Origin: Macrostomum hystrix
Taxonomy: Eukaryota > Platyhelminthes > Macrostomidae
Assembly: GCA_950097015.1 (NCBI GenBank)
Contig: CATNEN010000001.1
Location: 651,501-715,500 of the forward strand
Reading direction: 5' to 3'
Length of the DNA: 64,000 bases
Position numbers and translations under genes: made by a program
The notes under the pieces: model-generated
What the model saw: the letters and a program-made list of their open reading frames with translations, nothing else
Database searches by the model: none
Told to the model about the DNA's origin: nothing
Shown: positions 10,160 through 18,869 of the stretch, piece after piece
Layout of the letters: every line of letters begins with the position of its first letter
Position numbering within the stretch: position 1 is the first letter of the stretch

Positions 10160-11149
10160 ATGACAGATCAGAAACTTCAAAAGCTCTACTACAGCGACAA
10201 AGGATTCTTTGTAGGAAAAAATGCAGTCACCAAACTCGCAGAACTAAGTAATGAATCAAAACAAACAGTTGAAAGATGGCTCTCCAAGCAAGCAGTTTAC
10301 CAAGTCTATTTCCCACCTGTTAAATTTACAAGACCTCACTTTAACATCTATAAACCTAATGAAGCGCACCAAGCAGATCTTCTGTTTCTCCCCAATGACT
10401 CAGGCTACAAGTATGCGCTCACTGTTATAGACATTGCCTCCAGATATAAAGAAGCCAGACCGCTTAAGACTAAGAAGTCAGAAGCAGTTGCAGCTGCCCT
10501 CCAAGACATTTACAAAAACTCACCGCTCACATACCCCCAAACCTTTATGACTGATCCTGGCAAAGAATTCATGGGGGCAGTCAAATCCCTTATGGAAAAG
10601 AACAATACGAAAATGCGCTACGGAAGAACTGAGCTCCATAGAGACCAGGCTTTTGTTGAAAGATTCAATCTAACTCTAGCAAAGAGACTTTTCACAAAGC
10701 AGACAGCTGAAGAGCTGAAACTAAAAAGTGGCCAATACTATACCAAGTGGACAGAAAGACTCCCCGCAGTAATAAGTCAACTGAACAATGAAGTATCTCG
10801 AATGACAAACCTGAAACCAAATACTGCCATCAAACAAGACACAGTTGAATCAAAACATCCGATCGCCAATTTCAACTATCCAAAGCTCCCTGGCGTTTAT
10901 TCTCCGGAAATTCTTACTAACTCTGAATTCGTTCGCTTCCTTTACTTACCAGGAGAGCTAGAAAAGGACACAAAGAGAAGAGCAACAGACCCATACTTTA
11001 GTCTTGATGTACATAAGATAAACAGGCATTTCACATCAGCATCCGGCGATTACTATTTTCTATCCCAAGACTTTAATTCAAAAGCCCCCACACGATCATT
11101 CACAAGGGCTGAGCTTCTAGTGATTCCACATGACACAGAAATAAATTAA
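10160..11149 (+). CDS. Polinton integrase (retroviral-type, rve fold)
   Basis: 329 residues. The catalytic triad is visible: Asp near 72 (HQADLLF), Asp near 131 (MTDPGKEF) and Glu near 166 (FVERFNLTL), spaced D-x34-E. The surrounding text (VIDIASRYKEARPLKTK) is typical of Polinton/Ty3-like integrases. The C-terminal part (KRRATDPYFSLDVHKIN... RAELLVIP) is the SH3/chromo-like tail usual in Polinton integrases. It joins the linear element to the host chromosome and creates the 6-bp duplication seen at the ends. The start codon follows an A/T-only leader. No lesions are seen. Confidence 0.93.
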   Translation: MTDQKLQKLYYSDKGFFVGKNAVTKLAELSNESKQTVERWLSKQAVYQVYFPPVKFTRPHFNIYKPNEAHQADLLFLPNDSGYKYALTVIDIASRYKEARPLKTKKSEAVAAALQDIYKNSPLTYPQTFMTDPGKEFMGAVKSLMEKNNTKMRYGRTELHRDQAFVERFNLTLAKRLFTKQTAEELKLKSGQYYTKWTERLPAVISQLNNEVSRMTNLKPNTAIKQDTVESKHPIANFNYPKLPGVYSPEILTNSEFVRFLYLPGELEKDTKRRATDPYFSLDVHKINRHFTSASGDYYFLSQDFNSKAPTRSFTRAELLVIPHDTEIN

Positions 11150-11166
11150 ATTTTTTTTTAAATAAA

Positions 11167-11595
11167 ATGATTGAAACCAGAACCGTGAATAAAATCAGCA
11201 GAATTATCGACTCTAAGAAGCCAGGAGTTGTATCAATTAAAGGTGTCAAAGTCAAAGTAGATCCAATCCAGCAAATGATCCATTGTAACAATCAAACGCA
11301 CAATATCACTGATGAGAAGACAGGTGGGATTCTTCCTTTGCTAACTCTTATCCCCATCATCGCAGGTGCTCTTGGTGCTGCAGGAGGTGTAGCCGGCGGA
11401 GTTGCATCAGCTGTGAAGGCTGGCAATGACAGAGCACATCAACAAGAGATGGAGAAAATCGCTAGAGAAAAAGGAGTCAGAATCGGGGGTAGTTGTGAAT
11501 CTGATGAATCAGCTGATGAATCAGTCAGCAAATCAGAAATCGTTAAAGCCATCATGACACTGCACAAAGCAGGATTTACAATACTCCGGATGTGA
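11167..11595 (+). CDS. Adenovirus pX-like minor virion protein (candidate)
   Basis: 142 residues, 17 bp after the integrase stop and on the same strand. The centre has a GG followed by a hydrophobic Ala/Gly-rich segment (GGILPLLTLIPIIAGALG, then AAGGVAGGVASAV), followed by a charged tail with an acidic Ser-rich stretch. This layout resembles the pX/mu-type core or vertex proteins of adenoviruses and the pX-like proteins described in adintoviruses. The GG before the hydrophobic segment resembles an adenain cleavage context, though the upstream positions do not match the strict consensus. Function is inferred from layout only; alternatives include a membrane-active accessory protein. Confidence 0.5.
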   Translation: MIETRTVNKISRIIDSKKPGVVSIKGVKVKVDPIQQMIHCNNQTHNITDEKTGGILPLLTLIPIIAGALGAAGGVAGGVASAVKAGNDRAHQQEMEKIAREKGVRIGGSCESDESADESVSKSEIVKAIMTLHKAGFTILRM

Positions 11596-11719
11596 AAACA
11601 GAACAGAACAGAATCTGCTCTCATAACTATATTTAGCACTGTTGGTAGTAGTTTGCCATACTTTACACTTCACTTGAGGGTGACCACCCTAAAATTTTTT
11701 TATAAAATTTTCATTAAAA

Positions 11720-14700
11720 ATGCCTAAAGCAATTCCAGAAAAAAAATTTGTCGAATCTTTCTTTCAAAATTATTGTCCTCAAGCCTCTTCTTTTCAGCAG
11801 AAAAGTAAAGTTTTGCAAGAGCTTTGCAGGCAGAAATTCAATACAGATCCAGGCTACCTCGGGAGCTATGCAAAGATGCAAGAAATTATTAATCAGCTTC
11901 TGCATTCAGAGCAGTACACACCCGTGATGAACCCTGCAGCTGAGCATCAACAAAAGAGCCGCAGCTTAGTCAATAAGTATGAGACACTCACAGGTCAAAA
12001 TGTGTTGAAATACCCACAGAATAAGCAAGAGCAAGAAGATCTAGAACGTACAATCCACCAGGTTGAAGCAGAGCTACAAGTAGAGCTACAAACTGAAGAC
12101 CTTAAATTTGCACAGAGAAAATTCACAGAGTATTATATTGAGTACACAATCCAGGAAGACACCACAAATTCCCAATCCGACATTTACGACTTCAAAGACA
12201 GAATTCAATCAGTAATTGATCACACACTGAAGTCACGTAAGACCTTCAAGCTTCAGTTATCATTCAAGATTGAATTTTACATGCCTGCAAAACCCACTGA
12301 GCGTCTTGAATACTACATGACTACTAAAGCTCTACCCTTTACTCCCACTGACACACAGGATCCCTTTCTTCAAGAGATCAGTAAAAAGATTGACGCCTTT
12401 ACTTCCAGAGGATCAGGTTGGGTTGTCAATGGCATTCAAAAAGCTACAGTAATGATCATGAAATATGACCCTCTCAAAGCTTCATCATATATTGTGCTCC
12501 CGAAAAAGTTAGCGGATAAAAAAGCTTGCATCAATGTGCAAAATGATGACCAATGCTGCGCACTATGGGCAGTTTGGTCTGCAATATTGTATGAGAAAGA
12601 TCGAGCCCACCCAGAGAGAACTTCTCATTATAAAATGTATTTTGACGCAAAACTTTTAGAATGCCATGCTAAAGGAATTTCCTTCAATAGAGGTGGCTTG
12701 GCAATCGATCAAATCCCAAAGCTAGAGGAAGTATTTAACAATAAAATCAGAATCACAGTCTTTGAATGGAATGAGAAGAGCGAAAAAGTACAGTTAGTCA
12801 GAGCCAGTAAAAACACGCTAGATCCTGAAGGTAGGCGTCGCATAGATGTCGATCTTCTAATCATAGGTGATTTGCGAGAAAATGCCCACTACGTTTGGAT
12901 TAAAGATCTTTCCAGGCTCCTCCACAAGCAAATGAACAATCATCATGAATCGGTAGCAATCTGTCGTCTTTGTCTGAAGCATTATAGTGGACCCGATCGT
13001 GATGAAAAACTTAAAGAGCATGAACTGACCTGTGAAGATCATCCAACCAACTGCACACTTCCAACGGATAAGCATCTCAGATTTAAGAGTTATCACAAGA
13101 TGGAGAAGCTCCCGTTTATAGTATACGCTGACTTTGAATGCACTATAAACCCTGAAACCAATAAGCATGTCCCAAATTCTGTTGCATATCTCTTTATTGG
13201 AAGAGACTCTTTTATTGACTCAAAGTATTTCTTAGGTGACCAGTGTGTTGAACAATTCATTTACTCGATGATGGAATTACAGAAAAATGTTGCTGCCATT
13301 CAGCCTGTTCGAATAATTATGTCCGATCAAGATGAAATCGACTTCGGATCTGCAACTCATTGTCACATTTGCCGAAAGCTATTAACACCCTGCGACGTCA
13401 AAAACCACACAGTCAGAGACCACGATCACTTCACAGGAAAATTTAGAGGGGCAGCTCATAACACCTGTAATCTGAAACTTCAGAAAAACATCCGCGACCT
13501 TACCATTTTCTTCCATAACGGAAGGGGATATGATTATCACTTATTGGTTGAGAAGCTGGGTATGATACCAGGCATTAAACTAGATTGCATCGCAGAGAAC
13601 AAAGAAAAGTTCAAGTGCATTGATATTAAGCGAGATTCAGGCAAGATTAAGATCAAAGATTCATTCCAGTTTCTGGCCGCCAGTCTCGATGCTTTGAGTA
13701 AAAATCTCACCGATGACCAATGTACTTATACCAAGATGCTGGCAGATTCCCTCAATCCTAGAACCCCAGATTCATTTAAGCTTCTTAGAAAGAAAGGTGT
13801 CTACCCTTATGAATGTAATCACGTCTTTGCAGAACCACTACCACCCAAGGACAAGTTCTTTTCAAAGCTAACAAACTCTGGGATTTCTGATGAAGATTAT
13901 GAGCATGCTCAGACTGTTTACAAACATTTTAACTGTCGAAACTTTCTTGATTATCACATGCTTTACCTTTGGACTGATGTCTTTCTTCTAGCTGATGTAT
14001 TTGAAACCTTTAGAAAGACCTGGTACTCTGCTTATGGTCTTGACCCTGCTCATTATGTGTCTTTGCCTGCTACCAGTTGGGAATCATTGCTTAAAATGAA
14101 ATGGGATCAAAATCCCAACTGGTACATCGAGCTGCTTACAGACATAGACATGTACAACTTTATAGATTCATCTAAGAGAGGGGGCATCTCAATTTGTGTC
14201 CATAGGCATGCAAAGGCGAACAATCCGTATCTAGAAGACTATGATAAAGAAAAGCCTTCAAACTACATCATTTATCTGGATGCCAACAACCTCTATGGTT
14301 GGGCTATGAGCCAAGATTTACCTGTTAGAGATTTTAGGTGGCTAGATACTTATAAACTCGACTTTTCAATACCTGCGATCTATGAAGTTGATGTTGAAAT
14401 CCCAAGGGAACTTCACGACGATTTCTCTGACTTTGCCCCCTTCCCTGAGAACATTAACTGTCCAAAGATAATCCAGTACAATGATGGAAGCTGGCAGCTA
14501 TCTGAAAAAGAAAAAGAGCGTGTGAAAAAGTTAACACAAAATCTCATGAACAAGACACGCTATAAAATCCACTTCAAACTGTTGCAGTATTTTATCTCCC
14601 TAGGCTGTAGGGTCACGAAAGTTCACAGAGCTCTCGCATTCACAGAAGAAGCGTGGATGAAGCCATACATAGAAAAAAACACCCAGTTTAGAACTAAAGC

Positions 14701-15526
14701 AACAAACAGCTTTGACAAGGACCTGTTCAAGCTTGCAAACAACTCTGTCTATGGCAAGACCCTAGAAAACGAACGCAACCGCACGAACCTGAAGCTCGTT
14801 ACCTGTTATGAGCCTGGTACTATTCAGACAAGTTTATCAAAGCCCACTTTCAAAGAGCTTCATATCTTTAATGATTACTTGGGTGCCATACTGTTCTATA
14901 AGACTAAAGTTACCCTATGCAAGCCGATATTCACAGGTGTGACTGTACTCGATGAGTCGAAGCGTCTGATGTATAAATTCTTCTATGACATGAAGCGGCA
15001 ATATGGTGAACAACTGAAACTTCTATATACTGACACAGACTCCCTAATTCTAAACATACAGACTGAGGATGTCTATCAGGACATGTTGAATCAAAAACAT
15101 CTGTATGACCTATCCGAATATCCAGAGTCCTTCAAGACTTTGAAAGGTGATCAAGTACGCGACACTGGAAATCAAAAAGTTGTAGGAAAAATGAAGGATG
15201 AAACGGCTGGCACCCTCATTACAGAGTTTATCGGTTTGAGGGCAAAGTCCTATTTTGTAAAAAGTTGTAAGTCTACCATTAAAAAATCAAAAGGAATCCC
15301 AAAACATGTTGTTAAAAACGATCTCCATGAAGCTTCATACAAGGACGCATTGATCAATAATAAAAGTACTACTCATGAATTTATGAAACTGCAGTCTAAG
15401 AACCACAACATTCACACAATTCAACAGAAGAAGATAGGCCTCTCAGGTGCCGATAACAAACGACATATCTTTGATGACAACATTAACAGCCTACCATTTG
15501 GACACTATAGATTAAATAATTTGTAA
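11720..15526 (+). CDS. polB: Protein-primed family B DNA polymerase (Polinton PolB)
   Basis: 1268 residues, the largest gene of the element. A long N-terminal region has a cysteine-containing segment (QNDDQCCALWAVWSAIL, ~275) and a zinc-finger-like CRLCLKH...HELTC (~413). The 3'-5' exonuclease motifs follow: Exo I YADFECT (~471), Exo II FHNGRGYDYH (~598) and Exo III YLWTDVFLL (~748). An endonuclease VII-like zinc module is inserted (CHICRKLL... RDHDHFTGKFRGAAHNTC, ~548-583). Polymerase motifs are A LDANNLYG (~854), B KLANNSVYG (~1008) and C YTDTDSL (~1103). All catalytic motifs are present. It replicates the linear genome by protein priming. It starts after ATTTTTTTATAAAATTTTCA and ends at a potential hairpin. 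Confidence 0.96.
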   Translation: MPKAIPEKKFVESFFQNYCPQASSFQQKSKVLQELCRQKFNTDPGYLGSYAKMQEIINQLLHSEQYTPVMNPAAEHQQKSRSLVNKYETLTGQNVLKYPQNKQEQEDLERTIHQVEAELQVELQTEDLKFAQRKFTEYYIEYTIQEDTTNSQSDIYDFKDRIQSVIDHTLKSRKTFKLQLSFKIEFYMPAKPTERLEYYMTTKALPFTPTDTQDPFLQEISKKIDAFTSRGSGWVVNGIQKATVMIMKYDPLKASSYIVLPKKLADKKACINVQNDDQCCALWAVWSAILYEKDRAHPERTSHYKMYFDAKLLECHAKGISFNRGGLAIDQIPKLEEVFNNKIRITVFEWNEKSEKVQLVRASKNTLDPEGRRRIDVDLLIIGDLRENAHYVWIKDLSRLLHKQMNNHHESVAICRLCLKHYSGPDRDEKLKEHELTCEDHPTNCTLPTDKHLRFKSYHKMEKLPFIVYADFECTINPETNKHVPNSVAYLFIGRDSFIDSKYFLGDQCVEQFIYSMMELQKNVAAIQPVRIIMSDQDEIDFGSATHCHICRKLLTPCDVKNHTVRDHDHFTGKFRGAAHNTCNLKLQKNIRDLTIFFHNGRGYDYHLLVEKLGMIPGIKLDCIAENKEKFKCIDIKRDSGKIKIKDSFQFLAASLDALSKNLTDDQCTYTKMLADSLNPRTPDSFKLLRKKGVYPYECNHVFAEPLPPKDKFFSKLTNSGISDEDYEHAQTVYKHFNCRNFLDYHMLYLWTDVFLLADVFETFRKTWYSAYGLDPAHYVSLPATSWESLLKMKWDQNPNWYIELLTDIDMYNFIDSSKRGGISICVHRHAKANNPYLEDYDKEKPSNYIIYLDANNLYGWAMSQDLPVRDFRWLDTYKLDFSIPAIYEVDVEIPRELHDDFSDFAPFPENINCPKIIQYNDGSWQLSEKEKERVKKLTQNLMNKTRYKIHFKLLQYFISLGCRVTKVHRALAFTEEAWMKPYIEKNTQFRTKATNSFDKDLFKLANNSVYGKTLENERNRTNLKLVTCYEPGTIQTSLSKPTFKELHIFNDYLGAILFYKTKVTLCKPIFTGVTVLDESKRLMYKFFYDMKRQYGEQLKLLYTDTDSLILNIQTEDVYQDMLNQKHLYDLSEYPESFKTLKGDQVRDTGNQKVVGKMKDETAGTLITEFIGLRAKSYFVKSCKSTIKKSKGIPKHVVKNDLHEASYKDALINNKSTTHEFMKLQSKNHNIHTIQQKKIGLSGADNKRHIFDDNINSLPFGHYRLNNL

Positions 15527-15542
15527 CAAAATTTGTTACAAA
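15520..15542. terminator. Perfect inverted repeat at the polB stop codon
   Basis: TTTGTAACAAA and TTTGTTACAAA form a palindrome that contains the polB stop codon, 15 bp before the protease start. It may form a hairpin that separates the two transcripts. A chance AT-rich palindrome is possible. Confidence 0.35.
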
Positions 15543-15557
15543 AAATTTGTAAAAAAA

Positions 15558-15968
15558 ATGACAACCAATATTTTTTTAGAAGATCTAGCTCAGCAATTAA
15601 AAATCCCAAACTTCAGAGGCGTCTTTATGAAGGATACACTGCCAGAAACCCCACTAGAAAAAGAATGTGGAATCATGAACTTTGACCCTGCAGAAAAGCC
15701 AGGTTCTCATTGGGTTTGTTGGGTAATTGATCCGAACCGTAAACACAAGTACTATTACTTTGATAGCTATGGAACTGCTGTACCCGAACAACTGAGAAAT
15801 TATATGACTCATATGAGACATAAAATGAGACATAAAATATACCGCTCAGATTTTATACTCCAGGGTATTAACAGTGATATTTGTGGTGAGCTATGTATGA
15901 CTGTTTTGTATGCAATGACCCACACCCGAAAGAGTTACAAAGAAATCATTTTAGGGCTGAAAAAATAA
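15558..15968 (+). CDS. Adenain/Ulp1-like cysteine protease
   Basis: 136 residues, a usual size for Polinton proteases. The catalytic His is in GSHWVCW (~50), the Asp in YYFDSYG (~68), the oxyanion Gln in LQGINSD (~101) and the nucleophile Cys in DICGELC (~108), in the order expected for the adenovirus protease/Ulp1 family. It would mature capsid precursors. It is 31 bp downstream of polB on the same strand and faces the convergent membrane-protein gene, with a 25-bp gap containing three copies of a TAGGTCCTGT-like decamer. Confidence 0.9.
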   Translation: MTTNIFLEDLAQQLKIPNFRGVFMKDTLPETPLEKECGIMNFDPAEKPGSHWVCWVIDPNRKHKYYYFDSYGTAVPEQLRNYMTHMRHKMRHKIYRSDFILQGINSDICGELCMTVLYAMTHTRKSYKEIILGLKK

Positions 15969-15993
15969 TTTTTTTAGGTCCCGTTAGGTCCTG

Positions 15994-16629
15994 TTAGGTC
16001 TTGTTCATTTTCGCTGCTTTCGCCACATGCTGTTTGAACACATTCTCCAGATCATTTCTTAGCTGGCTCATTTCATCAATGGTATTTAGATTAAGCCTAA
16101 CTCGTTGCTCATAGAGGTCTTGAATGTTTTTAAACTCATCCTCTGAAATGAACTTGTCTTCAATCGCCTTTGAGATGTACCCGATGATAGAGCTTTGTAC
16201 TGATTTCTCATTTGTTTGCTTCGCATGTAGATGCTTTAGCTTTTGTCGTCTGTTCCGTGATAGTGCTCCTGTAACTGCTGAAATCAGACCACATGTGGCA
16301 CCAGCAGCTCCGAGTGGAATGGCGATTGGTACAGTGATTACAGGAAGTGTTGAAACAGCAGCTGCTGATCCCGATAGAACAGATACAGATCCAAGAAACA
16401 TATTAAGGTAATCGAAGACCTTGCACTCTCTATTATAGCGCTTCAGTTTCTTGGTATTATGATCAATTTGCCGTTTAATATCATCTCGCATCTTTTGAAT
16501 CTCCACCAATCTGAATTGCTGCGAGTTACAAGTGAAAGTAACTGGGGTTGGGTAGATGGGTTGGTAAGGAGCACTAGGTTGGCTTGGAGGCGCACTAGGT
16601 TCATATAGAGAGTTAATTTTTTCAGACAT
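15994..16629 (-). CDS. Membrane protein with N-terminal PSAP motifs
   Basis: 211 residues. The N-terminus has two PSAP tetrapeptides (EPSAPPSQPSAPYQPIYP), then a basic coiled region and a long hydrophobic Gly/Ala/Val/Ile stretch (about residues 78-118: SVSVLSGSAAAVSTLPVITV onward) able to form two membrane segments. A charged helical C-terminus contains SKAIEDKFISEDEFKNI. Similar Ala/Gly-rich membrane proteins with this type of tail accompany many Polintons, but I know no defined function. P(S/T)AP motifs recruit TSG101/ESCRT-I in enveloped viruses; whether that happens here is inference. It starts after a TATATAATTTTTTT leader. Confidence 0.6.
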   Translation of the reverse strand: MSEKINSLYEPSAPPSQPSAPYQPIYPTPVTFTCNSQQFRLVEIQKMRDDIKRQIDHNTKKLKRYNRECKVFDYLNMFLGSVSVLSGSAAAVSTLPVITVPIAIPLGAAGATCGLISAVTGALSRNRRQKLKHLHAKQTNEKSVQSSIIGYISKAIEDKFISEDEFKNIQDLYEQRVRLNLNTIDEMSQLRNDLENVFKQHVAKAAKMNKT

Positions 16630-16660
16630 TTATTGAACGAAAAAAAATTATATAAATTTT

Positions 16661-17389
16661 TTATGACCTTTCTCGCAAATCTGTTGCACGCCTTGCCGCC
16701 TCCCTTGATGCCTCTTCTGATGGTCCATCAGATACTCTTGCTTCTTCAATGTCAATGTCTGGCAGATTGTGCAGTCTCTCTAGTCGGCCGAGTCTTCTTT
16801 TCGTTTTCCCCCAGTCGTTGTATATCCTATTCAAATACTCAGTGTGTCTTGTTACGTTTAGCCCCATGGGTCTTAGTGTTTCCTTTGTTTCATTTGCTAG
16901 TCTCTGAAGAGCTGTTATATCTGACTCTGCTGCTGTGAGTCGCGAACTCAATCTATCATGCACAGTGCTTGATCTTAGCATAAAGGCTTCTAAATTTCGA
17001 ACTTTATTTGAATTTTCTGTTACTCTTTCTTCCACCAAGTTTGCTCGATTATTAACGGCAGTTCTCAGAGTGGCGATGTCTGATCTTAGAGTGGCGATGT
17101 CTGATCTCAGAGTGGGTATCGCTGCAACAAGAGTATCCCGATCATGAACAAACTGTACATATAGTATGTCAATCTCTTCCTTCCGTTTTGCTACGCTCAA
17201 CCGCAGGTCTTCCATGTTTATTTGTTGTTGGTGTGTTGCCCGCTCTAGGGCTTTCAAGCGATCTTTATTGAGTTTGATTTCTGGAATTTTTTCGTCAACA
17301 TTTATATAACGCCTGTCAAGGTAAGAAACTTGAGCACTAGTGAGTGTGCTTCCGCGATCCAACGATTCACCTGCAAAATTAATAGACAT
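16661..17389 (-). CDS. Coiled-coil protein, possible fibre or minor virion protein
   Basis: 242 residues from the ATG at 17389 (MSINFAGESLDRG). This start is chosen because it lies 18 bp after the ATPase stop and is preceded by TTTTGTTATTAAAAAA; the longer open frame would overlap the ATPase. Most of the length is predicted coiled coil with regular hydrophobic heptads and a repeated LRSDIATLRSDIATLR, which comes from a 21-bp duplication. The C-terminus is basic and acidic in turn. I do not recognise a family. Position beside the packaging ATPase and the length of the coil suggest a trimeric stalk or scaffold. Confidence 0.55.
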   Translation of the reverse strand: MSINFAGESLDRGSTLTSAQVSYLDRRYINVDEKIPEIKLNKDRLKALERATHQQQINMEDLRLSVAKRKEEIDILYVQFVHDRDTLVAAIPTLRSDIATLRSDIATLRTAVNNRANLVEERVTENSNKVRNLEAFMLRSSTVHDRLSSRLTAAESDITALQRLANETKETLRPMGLNVTRHTEYLNRIYNDWGKTKRRLGRLERLHNLPDIDIEEARVSDGPSEEASREAARRATDLRERS

Positions 17390-17406
17390 TTTTTTAATAA
17401 CAAAAT

Positions 17407-18207
17407 TTAAATTACAGTTCTTTTTTCTTTGTTGATCATCACAAACTGGTAAGGTTGATTCCACTTTTCATAGCAAAGATTAACGAATTCCTCCTGTGAA
17501 ATCTTTCTGTTGGAGTTTTTTGTTGGATTTGCAAAATTGGCAGGCGCAATGACCTCATTGTAAAATCTTTTTAGCCTGTCCTGTGGAATTGTTGGAAACA
17601 GGAGGATCAGATTGCAGTTCCCGCGAATTGTTTTGTTCGGGAGCTCGAACCAGTTCTGGGCAATGTAAATCACGTTACAATTGTTGTGCCGTCCTCTTGT
17701 AAAATAGTTTTCTATCTGCTTCTGTGGGCCTGTCATGCAATCATCAAAGACAATCAAATGTTTTCTCCCCTTTTCTAGCTCATCTGGTTGGGGTAGAAGT
17801 TTGGTCTTAGGATCAACCTGCGGATCTCCGTATGTGAACACTTTAATGTTCTGCCATTTTTCATTGTCTTTGAGGTGCTTTGCAAATTCGGCAGCTACAA
17901 TTTCTGGGTTACTGGGAAGGCTCTTTTGGTTATTAAAACATTGAATAATGTGTTCTTTGTGCAGTCTGTTTTGAAGTCCAGAGATCAACATTTTATACTC
18001 ATCTTGATACAGGGTGGGAGAGTAGATGTGTAGAGTGTCATAGTCGATAAAGCCAGGTCTAAGAAGCATGTTAAAGACTCTGAATGTTTTGCCTGAACCT
18101 GACGAACCAACAACAATGCATCTGAAGTGACTCGGGATTGACTCATGATGAGAAAACTTAATCTGATTACGTGTCCAGTGAGGATTGAAGTCGTTTGAAA
18201 AGTCCAT
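17407..18207 (-). CDS. A32/FtsK-type genome-packaging ATPase
   Basis: 266 residues from ATG 18207 (MDFSNDFNPHW), which follows an A/T-only leader; an upstream in-frame ATG at 18246 is less likely. Walker A is VVGSSGSGKTFRV (~30-37). Walker B is HLIVFDDCM (~150). A sensor-like region follows (VIYIAQNWFELPNKTIRGNC). These are the features of the HerA/FtsK-superfamily packaging ATPases of Polintons, virophages and NCLDVs. It would pump the genome into capsids. No lesions are seen. Confidence 0.92.
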   Translation of the reverse strand: MDFSNDFNPHWTRNQIKFSHHESIPSHFRCIVVGSSGSGKTFRVFNMLLRPGFIDYDTLHIYSPTLYQDEYKMLISGLQNRLHKEHIIQCFNNQKSLPSNPEIVAAEFAKHLKDNEKWQNIKVFTYGDPQVDPKTKLLPQPDELEKGRKHLIVFDDCMTGPQKQIENYFTRGRHNNCNVIYIAQNWFELPNKTIRGNCNLILLFPTIPQDRLKRFYNEVIAPANFANPTKNSNRKISQEEFVNLCYEKWNQPYQFVMINKEKRTVI

Positions 18208-18254
18208 TTTTCTATGATTAAAAAAAATTAAAAAAAAGTAAATCATTTAGAATA

Positions 18255-18392
18255 TGTGTCTAGGACTTAGATGTGTCTAGGACTTAGATGTGTCTATTTG
18301 GGACTTAGATGTGTCTATTTGGGACTTAGATGTGTCTATTTGGGACTTAGATGTGTCTATTTGGGACTTAGATGTGTCTTTTTGGGACTAGT
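18255..18392. repeat. Tandem 20-bp repeat upstream of the ATPase gene
   Basis: About six units of GGACTTAGATGTGTCTATTT; the first ones are shortened to 16 bp. The array lies in the intergenic space between two minus-strand genes and has no stop-free conserved frame. Confidence 0.8.
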
Positions 18393-18432
18393 CTTGTACC
18401 CTTACATGTCTTGTACCCTCGAAAAGCACCCT

Positions 18433-18852
18433 TTAGTCAAATTTGAAACCACTTCCTTTTTTAATGCTAGCTATGCTGGCTCTCATCTTCTCGTAGATTG
18501 CAGGGTCCACACTGTCTGGATTCGGGGCCAGCGGAGCCAGCGGAGCCAGCGGAGCCAGCGGAGCCAGCGGAGCCATTGGTGGCTGAATATCTTGTGTTAC
18601 AGTATCCTTTATCTTTTTAGCCGCAGTGACAACGCTTCCCACAGATTCAGCCACGTTCTTAATATTATCTTTGTTCTCACTAATGACTTTAAAGACCCGA
18701 GCACCCTGTGCAATTATATCAGCAAGACCATTCCCGGAGCGTTCTTTCCTCGGATAGTGGCCTGCCGGGAAAAGTCCGGATCCACGCTTAATTAGATTAA
18801 GTTCCTCCTTGTCATAGTATTTGTCCACGTCTTTTTCGAAAATAATCGGCAT
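18433..18852 (-). CDS. Small virion-protein candidate with Ala-Pro-Leu repeats (pVI-like layout)
   Basis: 139 residues. The N-terminus is charged, followed by GSGLFPAGHYPRK and an amphipathic Ala/Val/Ile-rich helix region (NGLADIIAQGARVFKVISEN, then AESVGSVVTAAKK). Next come five to six LAP triplets encoded by a 9-bp repeat, and a tail ending IKKGSGFKFD. Two GSG sites flank the body and may be protease-processing contexts. An amphipathic helix behind a cleavable leader recalls the adenoviral membrane-lytic protein pVI and similar adintovirus proteins. This is a layout argument only; no sequence match is claimed. Confidence 0.45.
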   Translation of the reverse strand: MPIIFEKDVDKYYDKEELNLIKRGSGLFPAGHYPRKERSGNGLADIIAQGARVFKVISENKDNIKNVAESVGSVVTAAKKIKDTVTQDIQPPMAPLAPLAPLAPLAPLAPNPDSVDPAIYEKMRASIASIKKGSGFKFD

Positions 18853-18869
18853 TTTTATTAGGGAAGAAA

